From Gibbula magus (Eukaryota > Mollusca > Gastropoda > Trochida > Trochidae), in assembly GCA_936450465.1 (NCBI GenBank), contig OW388293.1:83970134-84034133 (forward strand): a stretch of 64,000 nt of DNA, read 5' to 3'. Positions 1-10,464 of the stretch are shown one piece after another. Each line of letters opens with the position of its first letter. Position 1 is the first letter of the stretch. Both the position numbers and the translations under genes were made by a program. Under the pieces are notes generated by a model that did no database searches, was not told the origin of the DNA, and was given only the letters and a program-made list of their open reading frames with translations.

Positions 1-194
1 CGGAACCGACTGACGTGCGTGTGGAGAATACCAACACACTGATGCCTCCTCCCTTTCCATGTTTTAGATACGTGACGACATAAAGTTTGTGAAAAAGAAT
101 TTAGATGATAGTTGAAAATATACCATGTGTATAGCTTAAAGTCAGAGGAGCCCTTGTTTTGCGCATTCTTTAGAGTTGAAATCCTGGAGTCACC
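1..194. other. Unassigned sequence, left edge
   Basis: AT-rich sequence with no supported gene, RNA or repeat. Confidence 0.4.
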
Positions 195-234
195 ATGTTG
201 AACACCTCGCACCTGTTTGTGTTTCTAACTGGGG
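195..234 (+). CDS. Possible signal-peptide first exon (weak)
   Basis: A good start context (CACC before ATG) opens a 13-codon hydrophobic stretch (MLNTSHLFVFLTG) that runs into a strong donor (G then GTGAGT at 235-240). The exon ends in phase 1, the same phase as the first exons of the secreted-peptide genes at 17-31 kb. No convincing second exon was found: the next acceptor-like site considered (7,258) would need a 7-kb intron and in phase 1 gives a hydrophobic tail. It may be chance. A short ORF this size is weak evidence on its own. Confidence 0.22.
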
Positions 235-2950
235 GTGAGTTGGCGCTACTGATAGTCCCTAAGAAACAGAAATATAATACGCAATCACTATCTTAGGCAC
301 AAAAATAGGCACGTTATGTCGTTATGGTTTGACAAAATTTATAAATATGTAAACTGCGACGTTATGGTATAAATTTTTCTGCCCTTTTGACGCAAATATG
401 GCATAGATCATGAACGTTTACATTTGATTTCATGTTATTGTTATAACTCGGAAGGTAGTTTATATAGGACAGGAATCGTAAACACGTTTAATAATAACGT
501 CTTAGGTCTTGTTACTCACGATTACTGACTATTCACAGAAGATGATATAATTTGATGCAAAGTTTAAATTTTCCCATCGTTGTCATATGCTAGCACTACA
601 TGTATCGAGTGGCGTTAGTACTGTTATAGTGAGTGAATCGAAGTTATTATCTAACGCCGTTTGATATAGAGGAGAGTAACGGAGCATATATAAAACCCTG
701 GGTAACCGAGGATGCTTCGGCAGTATCGTAGCCATTAGCGGTGACAGTAGCAGTGTTATAAGGTGCTTAGAGAAATACATACGAATCTATTGAGATACAG
801 ACGAACCTGTGATATAATTACTAAACTGTTTTAGTATAAGCACGGACTTAAATTACATAATTTAAGTCCGTGGTATAAGAAGCACCGGTTGCCGATGGAA
901 AAAAGTCACATGGTTTTAAAAGACTGACTACAGCCAACAAGGACCATCCTCAGTAATGTCGTCTGATGTCCTGACGTTCCCTTACACACCTATCTGGGTT
1001 CATGCTGCCTGTCTCCGGTTTCTTCAGCGAGCTATTAAACAGCACTGTGTTAAAGATCTGATGAAATGATTTTTTCTCAAGAATGACAGATGATTACCTC
1101 TACGTAAATTGTAAATCGGAATCAATTGAGCATTAAATCGAGACAATATACACTTGCAATTGGTAATTAAAACGATTTTTTAATTCACCCATTTTAACAC
1201 TAGCGCAATCAGTCGGGCGATTCATTTTGTAAATGCTCACTGAGGCGTGACTGTGATAAGCGACAGACAGCTACTCCGCCGAGTCTCGTTAATTAATTAA
1301 TGATGATTATCACTGCCGCTAAATGAATTCATAAGGTGTATTACATCGCCAAAAAGACATGTTTATGTAATAATTGTGTAATTGTCATCTGCGGATTTAC
1401 CTAGTTGGATATCTAAAATTCGATATATGGGAAATTTAAGTTGGTTTATTGAAGATTTCTTTGTGAAATTAACAATCAAAATGTTGCGAAATTACGTTGA
1501 ATTATGACTATCGCCGAAAATCAGATTCCTCCTGATACGTCACAGAAGTCATTCATTCAGGGGCCACAACCCCGCAGTCTTTCATTCTTGTCGCCGGGGC
1601 TAAATAAGGCGGTTTTAAAAAAAATCCGTATATAAGTAATTTATGGGCCGTTTTTAGAAATTTAAAATCGAGCAATTGTCAAATTGACATCCCATTTTAA
1701 TGAATCCGATTTTGACCATATGTCATTTCATAAATTATATCCTTTAAGCACTGCTATCATAGAGGCGCCCTGCACGTGATGCCGATGGTTCATTATTGAA
1801 GCGCCAGCACTCTTGAACACGGGGCGGATCGCTACACTGGCACGTTGAGCGTACCATTGAGATTTGATTGGCTCAGCGAGAGTAAAACCATAAGTGGCAA
1901 CAGACAAGACGAATGAAACATACGTGGGCCTCAACGAAGTTGAGCTAAAGGCAAGATATAATAACCCCAAAACCTCACTCAACAAGACCAGAAAAAACAT
2001 GCCACAGAGCAAAGTAAATACATGTGTCAACTAAAAGAAGAAACTGTGAACTGCAATATTGAACGGTCGATAATCAGTCAGGCCAAACCGTTCTAAAACA
2101 TAAACAAAACACGCAGCCTTAGCATATATGCATATATATCGCCATCATAAAAAAACCCAACATGGCCACCCTCATCGAAGGGAGTGATCTGGTAAACATT
2201 TGCAGGTATAGAACATCGCATTTTTGTTTGTTAAGAAACAGCCACACAGATACAGAAACAGCCACATATCCGGGAACAGCCAAACAGATCGAGAAGGAGC
2301 AAAACACATAGCCAAAACATCACAAATGCCATCAATCAGTCAGCAGTCAATGGGCACACACAACAAAAGTGGCCAGAAAACAATGCAAGTTGTTACTTGA
2401 GAATTGTTACACTTGAGCATGCGATGGTTGGAACTATTCAAAATTTAGTGTGACTTTGTAGCCAAACTTCTTTGGCCTCCCACGTAATATTATTATCCGT
2501 TCCGTTTCCAAATGTTGATCATTTTGCCATATTTCAGTTTTACCAAAGTACACAACACCGCTGGCTTATGTATTATATAACTCAGTAATAAATCTTTAGC
2601 AACACTAAATTTAACCGTGCAGTAAACCGTGGGACATTGCACAATGGAAAGCCTGTCCACTACAAACTGGAAGGGGTGAGTCAGTGAGATTCACCCCCGG
2701 GAGTAAACGTGTTCAGCATTATCTGCTTCTCACGGGCGATTGGTCCCATCATTTCCACTATGTTTATATAAATCAATTATTTTAATATGATAATTACTCC
2801 CTAATATTCACGCTCAATATATAGGTGATCTATGAGAAACATCGTGTTAGAGAGTCGAACTAAGTGCAGCACTTCAATGATCAGTGACTAAAGCAAATGG
2901 TTAAAACATCTGTTTAAATCTGGCTTCACCATCGCCTGTTGACGGGTACA
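235..2950. other. Gene-poor stretch, no supported gene
   Basis: About 2.7 kb of AT-rich sequence. Apart from the palindrome at 841-872 I see no gene, RNA or transposon domain. The short open frames here show no signal peptide, domain or splice context and are treated as chance. Confidence 0.5.
841..872. repeat. Perfect 32-nt palindrome (hairpin)
   Basis: Two perfect 15-nt arms (CACGGACTTAAATTA and its complement) are separated by CA. The next outward pair (G840 and G873) does not continue the palindrome. Perfect arms of this length are unusual for chance in unique DNA. There is no T-run suggesting an RNA-polymerase terminator and no flanking duplication that I can see. It may be a regulatory dyad or a tiny foldback remnant. 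Confidence 0.8.
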
Positions 2951-2958
2951 TACGTGAT

Positions 2959-4598
2959 ATACAGTAACATGAAGCCATGGTTAGCCGAGGATTGTTTACA
3001 TAATGATTATAGTTTATAGGATGGTAACATTAAGCCATAGTTAGCCGATAATTGTTTACATAATGAATATAGTTTATAGGATCGTTACATTAAGCCATGG
3101 AGGATTGTTTACATAATGAATATAGTTTATAGGATCGTAACATTAAGCCATGTAGGATTGTTTACATAATGAATATAGTTTATAGGATCGTAACATTAAG
3201 CCATGGAGGATTGTTTACATAATGAATATAGTTTATAGGATCGTAACATTAAGTCATGGAGGATTGTTTACATAATGAATATAGTTTATAGGATCGTAAC
3301 ATTAAGCCATGGAGGATTGTTTACATAATGAATATAGTTTATAGGATCGTAACATTAAGCCACGGAGGATTGTTTACATAATGAATATAGTTTATAGGAT
3401 CGTAACATTAAGCCATGGAGGATTGTTTACATAATGAATAAAGTTTATAGGATCGTAACATTAAGCCATGGAGGATTGTTTACATAATGAATATAGTTTA
3501 TAGGATCATCACACTAAGCCATGGAGGATTGTTTACATAATGAATATAGTTTATAGGATCGTAACATTAAGCCATGGAGGATTGTTTACATAATGAATAT
3601 AGTTTATAGGATCGTAACATTAAGCCATGGAGGATTGTTTACATAATGAATATAGTTTATAGGATCGTAACATTAAGCCATGGAGGATTGTTTACATTAT
3701 GAATATAGTTTATAGGATCATAACATTAAGCCATGGAGGATTGTTTACCTAATTGATATAGTTTATAGGATCATCACATTAAGCCATGAAGGATTGTTTA
3801 CATAATGAATATAGTTTATAGGATCATAACATTAAGCCATGGAGGATTGTTTACATAATGAATATAGTTTATAGGATCATAACATTAAGCCATGGAGGAT
3901 TGTTTACATAATGAATATAGTTTATAGGATCGTAACATTAAGCCATGGAGGATTGTTTACATAATGAATATAGTTTATAGGATCATAACATTAAGCCATG
4001 GAGGATTGTTTACCTAATTGATATAGTTTATAGGATCATCACATTAAGCCATGGAGGATTGTTTACATAATGAATATGGTTTATAGGATCATAACATTAA
4101 GCCATGGAGGATTGTTTACATAATGAATATAGTTTATAGGATCCTAACATTAAGCCATGGAGGATTGTTTACATAATGAATATAGTTTATAGGATCGTAA
4201 CATTAAGCCATGGAGGATTGTTTACATAATGAATATAGTTTATAGGATCGTAACATTAAGCCATGGAGGATTGTTTACATAATGAATATAGTTTATAGGA
4301 TCATAACATTAAGCCATGGAGGATTGTTTACCTAATTGATATAGTTTATAGGATCATCACATTAAGCCATGGAGGATTGTTTACATAATGAATATAGTTT
4401 ATAGGATCATAACATTAAGTCATGGAGGATTGTTTACATAATGAATATAGTTTATAGGATCGTAACATTAAGTCATGGAGGATTGTTTACATAATGAATA
4501 TAGTTTATAGGATCGTAACATTAAGCCATGGAGGATTGTTTACATAATGAATATAGTTTATAGGATCATAACATTAAGCCATGGCTAGCCGAGGATAG
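2959..4598 (+). repeat. 53-bp satellite, about 31 tandem copies
   Basis: Head-to-tail monomers of 53 bp, each containing TTAAGCCATGGAGGATTG, TTTACATAATGAATATAG and TTTATAGGATC. Most copies differ by only one or two bases. Variant monomers with TTTACCTAATTGATATAG followed by ATCATCACATTAAG recur at about 3,747, 4,011 and 4,329, that is five and six monomers apart, showing a higher-order layer of duplication. The outermost monomers at both ends are longer and carry an extra TTAGCCGA/CTAGCCGA block lost from the interior units, so the array probably grew from a longer ancestral monomer. Confidence 0.95.
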
Positions 4599-4927
4599 AG
4601 TGTGTAATGTACAGCAACTCATTCTCTTTCCAAAGAGGTTACTCAGTTTTTATTTTATCGTAGCCTCTGGTATATTTAAGCTACTTTTTCGGCTAGAAAT
4701 GGTAAGCTCTGTTTTTAGGCTAATTTCACGGCTTGGAATGGAGAAACCTGATTAATTGCATCCGAAGTTAGTTGTGGAGAAAGCGACCTTGTTTTAAACT
4801 GAATATTCGGTGATTCAAAACGACTAGAGTTCTAGCATCTGTGCAATATGCACTTATTGTTTACAAGACAAAATTAGGTCGCAGATTTAAAACTATGTTT
4901 GATTGGACAAAGATAAGGGAATGACCA

Positions 4928-5188
4928 GTGTCACAAACGATCACCGTCAGGGAACTTAGCGAGAATACTGAAATATCGCCTAAATATAACAGAGGTTACC
5001 ATATAACATCTGAAGGAAAGAGGATGATAGTAAATAGGATCAGAACATTAAGCCATGAGAAACCAAGAATAAACAACATTCAGTCACAGGTAGACCAGTG
5101 TATAACAGATTATGTAACAATTATAGTATATTGGACCGTGTCGCCGATGATTGAGGTTATTTTTATAGGAAAATTGTCTATAAAATAG
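4928..5188 (+). other. Open frame over decayed satellite; probably not a gene
   Basis: This 86-codon frame opens with GTG, not ATG. It contains a diverged monomer of the neighbouring satellite (AAATAGGATCAGAACATTAAG around 5,033-5,055). No domain, signal peptide or splice context is seen. Best read as an eroded outlier of the array. Confidence 0.45.
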
Positions 5189-5189
5189 T

Positions 5190-6925
5190 TCAGACGGTCA
5201 CTATTTAATGTCAGGTGAACTACAGTTATCACTTAAACCGTCAGCTCCCAACTATAGAATTTATCGGAAACCCTCCTTCTGAGTTGCAGTGGTGCTAGTG
5301 AGCCAAGGGGCGAGCCCACCTTCAAACAGCACAGAGCAGCTGGCAGGAGGGTGTAAATGTAGCAACAGGAACCTGGACTACAAGACTGCTCTAGGCGACC
5401 AGGATAAAGACTCACTCTGCAAGTGGGTCGTCACTGAATAAACATAAACTGATTATGGTTGTACACCTGCACTAGCAAACTTAAACATTTGTTTTGTAAG
5501 TAAAAGTCTAAGGCATGAATGACAATACTTTCTTAGATATCCGATTTATCTGTTGGTTAAGGTCCACAGCGTTGTTTGACCAGCACTTAATCTGGGCAGT
5601 ACAAACTGATATGTACATACAAATCTATAGCACGGACTGACCATCAGTTACTCTACGGAGTATAAATAATCTGAAAGTAAGTTTTAAAGTATGGTTGAAC
5701 CAGCACTTAATCAAGGAACTTATTTATTTTGCCTTGAAAGGCGTATTAAACTCGGTTAAATTTAGAGATTTAAAATAAAATTATGATCAAATTGAAATAC
5801 GGATTCAAGCGAAATATCTTTGCATGAATATGAATGTTGTTGCTGATATTGGTTGGTTGAAGTAAATTAGTTAGCGACATAATCTCAGTATACTTTGATA
5901 CATTTCGTCACAATAGAAGAAGTAAGGTCACACATGTCACTCAAATACCTATATGAGCACCCGTGTTTCTTTGTAATGCACATGTACAATGCACAATAAG
6001 AATAAAATGCTTTCTCTACCAGGTTCGGAAGCATGATACAAGAGTGTTTAAACGCTTGCGATCCCGAGATTGCCGACATGCTTAGCGTCGCCCTTATGAA
6101 GAATCCTTGTGAGTTTCAATACCAATAAATCATAAATGTAATTAACACCCGCCAAAGTTTCAACACCCATAGATAATATTTTATACATAATAGACAGACA
6201 AAACCCCCCAGAATAAACTGATTCTGGTCATGTCAAAACTATACATTATTGTGCTAATGATATAATATAATATATATAAAAGAGAGTGAAGTCATAGCAA
6301 GGAACAACATTGAAAAACTTCATTCCAAGTTGAATAAACATGCTAAATGCTCACATAGATGAATTGCTTTAGGCAACAAATTGTCTCCAAAATATGAAAC
6401 ATAAGTAACGAATTGTCTGTTTCATGATACATTTCTAGTTACGATGTTATGAGAGGAACACTCATTTTGTTATAATCCATATATTCCCAATATTTATAAT
6501 TGCTTGACTCTGTTCAGGATGGCAAGAACATTGCATATGTACCAGTATCGCTCAATACGTTACATGTCACTAAATATTTGATACCATAACCAACTCTGTT
6601 ATTTCGCGTGGAGCTGAATCATTGGAAGATGATCGGTTTAAATAAGTGGCATTTATATAATGTTTTTTAAATGTTAAACTGTCCACTTCAGATCAATATA
6701 TGTTTTATTCATATCCTGCTATTCATGCATTCAACATGCTCATGTAAAAGATGAAATGTAGCCATTGCCTTTTCGTATCCACTACAAAGGAGGTAAACTA
6801 ATTATAAGAATGAAACATAGACAAAGGTACTTCCGCAATCCTGTACCTGTTATAAACACTACATTCATATAATGATGATACACTAGTTAAGACACACTCT
6901 TGCCGAAAGGAAATAGTTTTCTTTT
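5190..6925. other. Gene-poor stretch
   Basis: AT-rich sequence without a recognisable domain, RNA or mobile-element hallmark. Confidence 0.4.
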
Positions 6926-6929
6926 AGTA

Positions 6930-7075
6930 TTTATGTGGCAGGGTGAGATCAAAGTTTTTCTACCGACTTCGGCTAGTGGGATATTCCTTTATCTCAACTG
7001 GTAGAGGTCAGGACTTTCACCAGATTCCCACTGGAGGTGATCTCACAATCGCCTCTGTTACATTCACATACACAT
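6930..7075 (+). mobile_element. tRNA-derived SINE-like fragment
   Basis: The segment around 6,990-7,030 reads like the D-arm and anticodon arm of a tRNA (TCTCAACTGGTAGAGGTC followed by AGGACTTTCACCAGA). It lies in a body that begins with GGCAGGGTGAGATCAAAG and ends near a repeat of the GTGATCTCAC motif. The T-arm B box is degenerate, so this is a SINE relic rather than a working tRNA. The boundaries are approximate. Confidence 0.4.
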
Positions 7076-7258
7076 GGAACTTGACCCATTTAGAATGAGT
7101 CACCTTTATCTTTATACATTCTCATAATAATAACATTCAATAGCGTTTACAGTAACACGTACCATCTTAACTGAGAAATATACCGCTGCATCCAGTGTTG
7201 AATTCTACCACTGTGATGAATATACCGTAGTGTGAGTGCTGTTGGGTGTATGTTGCAG

Positions 7259-7388
7259 GTGTGTCGTGTGGAGCAGTGCGGCTTCTCACCTCCCTCCTGT
7301 GTGTCCTCCTCCCCACCCTGCACGTGCTGCTATAGATGCACGGTCGAGGATCGGACCCGAGAAGAAAGAGTCGATGTGCAAAAATGAA
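7259..7388 (+). CDS. Possible terminal exon of a cysteine-rich peptide (weak)
   Basis: After an acceptor-like TTGCAG, one frame reads through 43 residues with seven cysteines (C-x4-C-x6-C-x6-C-x-C-C-x2-C) followed by an acidic/basic tail and a TGA near 7,387. The GC content and cysteine density are unlike the flanks, and the spacing resembles small secreted cysteine-rich peptides. The other two frames are also partly open, and the exon phase (0) does not match the candidate exon at 195-234. A fortuitous GC-rich patch cannot be excluded. Confidence 0.22.
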
Positions 7389-7651
7389 ATCATCCTCAGT
7401 AAACTCCAGGATATACGTTCCGATTAATCTCTATTTCTACACGTGTACCCAAAGTTCATCTCCGACTAGGTCCGATAATTTTATAATTTTTTAATGAAAT
7501 AGCTTCAGCTAGCCAAACGATTATGTCTTTAAACAAGTTTATCCGAGAGGGATCTACGAGCGTTACTGAATAATCGAGGGAGTGAGCCATGTTGGAAGCC
7601 CTTTAATTGTTGATCTCAGCTTCCCCCATGTACACACCCATTAGATATATA

Positions 7652-7657
7652 CCACTC
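7652..7657. repeat. Target-site duplication, left copy (CCACTC)
   Basis: Six bases directly outside the left TIR, identical to 16,077-16,082. Read directly from the sequence. Confidence 0.9.
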
Positions 7658-7857
7658 TGTTGTATAGGGAGGGGTTGTGGAATTTTAGGTCGGCCATTTT
7701 GTTTTTTAAAATAGCCTTGACATGACCTTTAAGTGACCTTTAATTAAGGTAGAAGGTGACCTTTAGGTCACCTGTACCCTCGCACATGTTATGTAGCTGA
7801 CCTTTGATTAATGGGGGTTCAAGTGACCTTTAGGTCACCTGTACCTTCACACATGAA
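7658..7857 (+). repeat. Left terminal inverted repeat, 200 bp
   Basis: Reverse complement of 15,877-16,076 with no mismatch that I could find. It contains a TGACCT direct pair (TGACCTTTAAGTGACCT) and two everted TGACCT-TT-AGGTCA palindromes. The first has full 9-bp arms, AGGTGACCTTTAGGTCACCT at 7,754-7,773, and the second is near 7,821-7,841. A third copy lies just inside the TIR near 7,862-7,881. These repeated dyads are plausible binding sites for the integrase or for host factors. Confidence 0.95.
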
Positions 7858-9890
7858 ATGAAGGTGACCTTTAGGTCACCTGTACCCTCTCGTGTGACTT
7901 GAGGTAACTTTGATTTGACAGGTGTGATCAATAACTTGAATGAAAATATTTTACAAGTTTTAACTATTTTGATTAAGAGCTTACTTAATGTTTTGATTAA
8001 GGTTTTTGATTTCTATCCATACTAATTCATAATTCATACAACAACATTTTACAGAAGTGTTTAAAATTGCCTGAAGATAACCGAGATGTCATTGACCAGT
8101 GGTCAGTAAGTGTAGAAATGCCGACGGAAGTGAACAGGATATAACATCTCAAGTACTCCTTCAGTTTGACCAGTCCCTATACTGAGCAGGAAGTTAGCAT
8201 GAGCTTTCTGTACGTGCATACACATCAACATTGATTCAATATTCAATCTGAAATAAAAGACTTGCACTCAGTCTGCGCTATTCTATATGGATACATATTG
8301 GGAACACATACTGACCATAATATGATAATAAAACAATAAAATCAACATTTTTCTTAAAAACTGAGAGTGACCCGGAACATGTTTTAAAAGTCTGGAATAA
8401 TGTAATGTTTTACTCCTATGTTAGTGACAAGAATGAAGGATAAAATATACCATATGACAAATCAATGTGCCATTTGTAGCTCTATTTGTAGATTTATTTG
8501 TAACTGTATTCATATTCATTCAAAAGGAGTTTTGGGGGAGAAAAGGACACAAAGCTTGATACGATAATATCAAAGTGAAGGACAATAATCAAGTCTATCA
8601 TTTGCCATTTAGCTGCTTACAAACCCATGGGGAGGGCAACACTGACACACTGAAACCTCAGTAGCCATTTCCTTAATTACATAATGCGTTCTTATGCGCC
8701 CAGATAAGAATGTGGCACAAGATTCATATAAATGAGCATACTTATAATACCCTAGACTTTGCACAAGTTTGCTTGAAAATGTCATTTACAAGTGATTAGC
8801 GATATGCTTTATTCTAAAACATTCAATTACTACATTTGCTCTAACATTTCTAGAAAAATGTCACTTTATTGGGGTGGGTACGCAATATTGTTATGGATTT
8901 GTTATGAGAGTAAGGTCTAAATATTTCTGACAATACAATCATTTTACATTATACATCTTTCATGTTTTCATTAAGATGAGAGACAAAGATGTGATCAACA
9001 TATAAACCTAAAAGTAGGCACATCCTGTCTGTGGTAAATTGTTTAGACAGGTGACCTTTTGGCCCGTCACAAACATTTTCAACTAACATACTTAAGTAGG
9101 AACATCCTGTTTTTTTGGTAAAAATATGACAGGCAGGTAGCTGGACTTTTGACCTGTCACAAAAATAGAATAACCTAAAAGTGGGCACATCCTGTCTATG
9201 GTAAATTGTTTAGACAGGTGGCCTTTTTCACCTGTCATCAACAGATGTCCTTAAGTAGACACATCCTGTATCACAGAAAAATATAGTCAGTTGACCTTTA
9301 GACCCTATCAAAAACACCTATAAAAGCCCATGCTTTCCCACAATGTTCATTTGTAAATCGTGGATTTTTTAATAATGTTGTATTAATTACCAGACTCTAC
9401 ATATTTTATAAATTATGTTAAATAATTTGTTTCCATATATTTTATAATACAGAGTGGTGTAAAATATTTAGTATCAAATATAATATTTATTTAATGTGTA
9501 CATCACAAGTTGAAGCTGCCAGCTTCTTAATGAATCTTCATCTTACAATTAAAATGTGTGAGAATGACCGGCCATCATTAATGACTTATTTGTTGAGGAG
9601 ATAATGAGGCAGCCGAGTGGTCACTCAAAGAGGTGTTCATCCTATTCAAACCAACAGTATAGTGGTCAAGTAGTTAATGAGAGCCAATTAGTAACCGGGC
9701 CATAAGCCTGTGTATGGGTGAACTGCTTGAGTAACAACTACTCAAATACTTCACACTTGAGTGATTCTCACTGGGGGCGGTCAAGATATTTCACTGTTGA
9801 TGGGGGTTCTATTACATCTAGCGGACCCTTTAAGGGATATGAGAGAGAGATGATGTATTATCTCTGAAAGAGTGTTCAAGTAGTGAAAGT
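7858..9890. other. Gene-free left part of the 8.4-kb element
   Basis: About 2 kb inside the element without a credible gene. It holds a third copy of the TIR dyad just inside the TIR and the 80-bp repeat array at 8,995-9,310. In related virus-like elements this space would be expected to hold capsid or polymerase genes. Its emptiness is a real oddity of this copy or family. Confidence 0.6.
8995..9310. repeat. Four diverged ~80-bp tandem repeats inside the element
   Basis: Each unit holds CATCCTGT preceded by a TAAGTAG/AAAAGTGGG-type block and followed by a TAGACAGGTGACCTTTT or similar segment and CCTGTCA. The CATCCTGT motifs lie near 9,021, 9,103, 9,187 and 9,262 (spacing 82, 84, 75). The units repeat the CAGGTGACCTTT theme of the TIR. 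A short minus-strand frame over the array (8,949-9,188) is a by-product of the repeats. Confidence 0.8.
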
Positions 9891-9893
9891 TTG

Positions 9894-10364
9894 TTAGTAA
9901 GGATTGTTTCGATTTGTTTGGCAAGTTAACATAGTTACATGCTGGGACAGTTGGTGAATGTTTAACAGGGTAAATTGGAATAACTTGGAATAAATTGAAA
10001 GTATTGTTTCAAGACAATGTGTGTATGTTATTGTAGTATTATTTGATGAAATATTGATAAATCGCATACAAACAGAGTGTATGTAAGAGTTAACACATTC
10101 ATGTATTTTAAAAATTGTCTCAATTGTACAATAACTAAGTAACCATCTGTTCAGTGAGTGTGTGAATGTATCACTTATAACAGGGTTGGCTACTTTTACT
10201 ACAGGAAGAAAAATCCCATCATCCAAGTGTTTGTAAAACTGAAATCTGGCACTGTACTGAAATTCAGTGTAGTATTTCATGCAAACTTTGCAGTGTGTAG
10301 AACAGTTGTTTAAACCAAGACATTTCAAAACGTTTATGTCATGAGTATCATAAGAAAATAACAA
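9894..10364 (-). CDS. Unrecognised ORF at the 3' end of the element gene block
   Basis: A 156-codon frame lying downstream of the ATPase gene, on the same strand. The first ATG in it is near residue 29 (starting MKYYTEFQYSARF), because the upstream limit is a TTG. It is rich in Cys, His and Tyr in its first half (CSTHCKVC), with no signal peptide and no domain I recognise. The length is more than expected by chance but not decisive in AT-rich DNA. It could be the tail of a decayed gene or a genuine small element gene. Confidence 0.35.
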   Translation of the reverse strand: MLFSYDTHDINVLKCLGLNNCSTHCKVCMKYYTEFQYSARFQFYKHLDDGIFLPVVKVANPVISDTFTHSLNRWLLSYCTIETIFKIHECVNSYIHSVCMRFINISSNNTTITYTHCLETILSIYSKLFQFTLLNIHQLSQHVTMLTCQTNRNNPY

Positions 10365-10393
10365 ATAATAAACTAGAATACAACATCAAACAT

Positions 10394-10401
10394 TTTTTAT
10401 T
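10394..10401 (-). terminator. Polyadenylation signal for the ATPase gene
   Basis: AATAAA on the minus strand (TTTATT on the plus strand within a T-run near 10,394-10,401), about 65 bp after the ATPase stop codon. Confidence 0.55.
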
Positions 10402-10464
10402 AGCCCTGTTTCAATGAGCAGATTTTAGGATAAGGAGCACTCCTATAAATCTGCTTTACAACGT

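Noticed and set aside
2959..4598. CRISPR-like array
   Set aside because: The 53-bp units are contiguous without unique spacers, in a eukaryotic context; it is a satellite.
8949..9188. 79-codon minus frame in the element
   Set aside because: Covers the 80-bp repeat array, with no domain; explained by the repeats.
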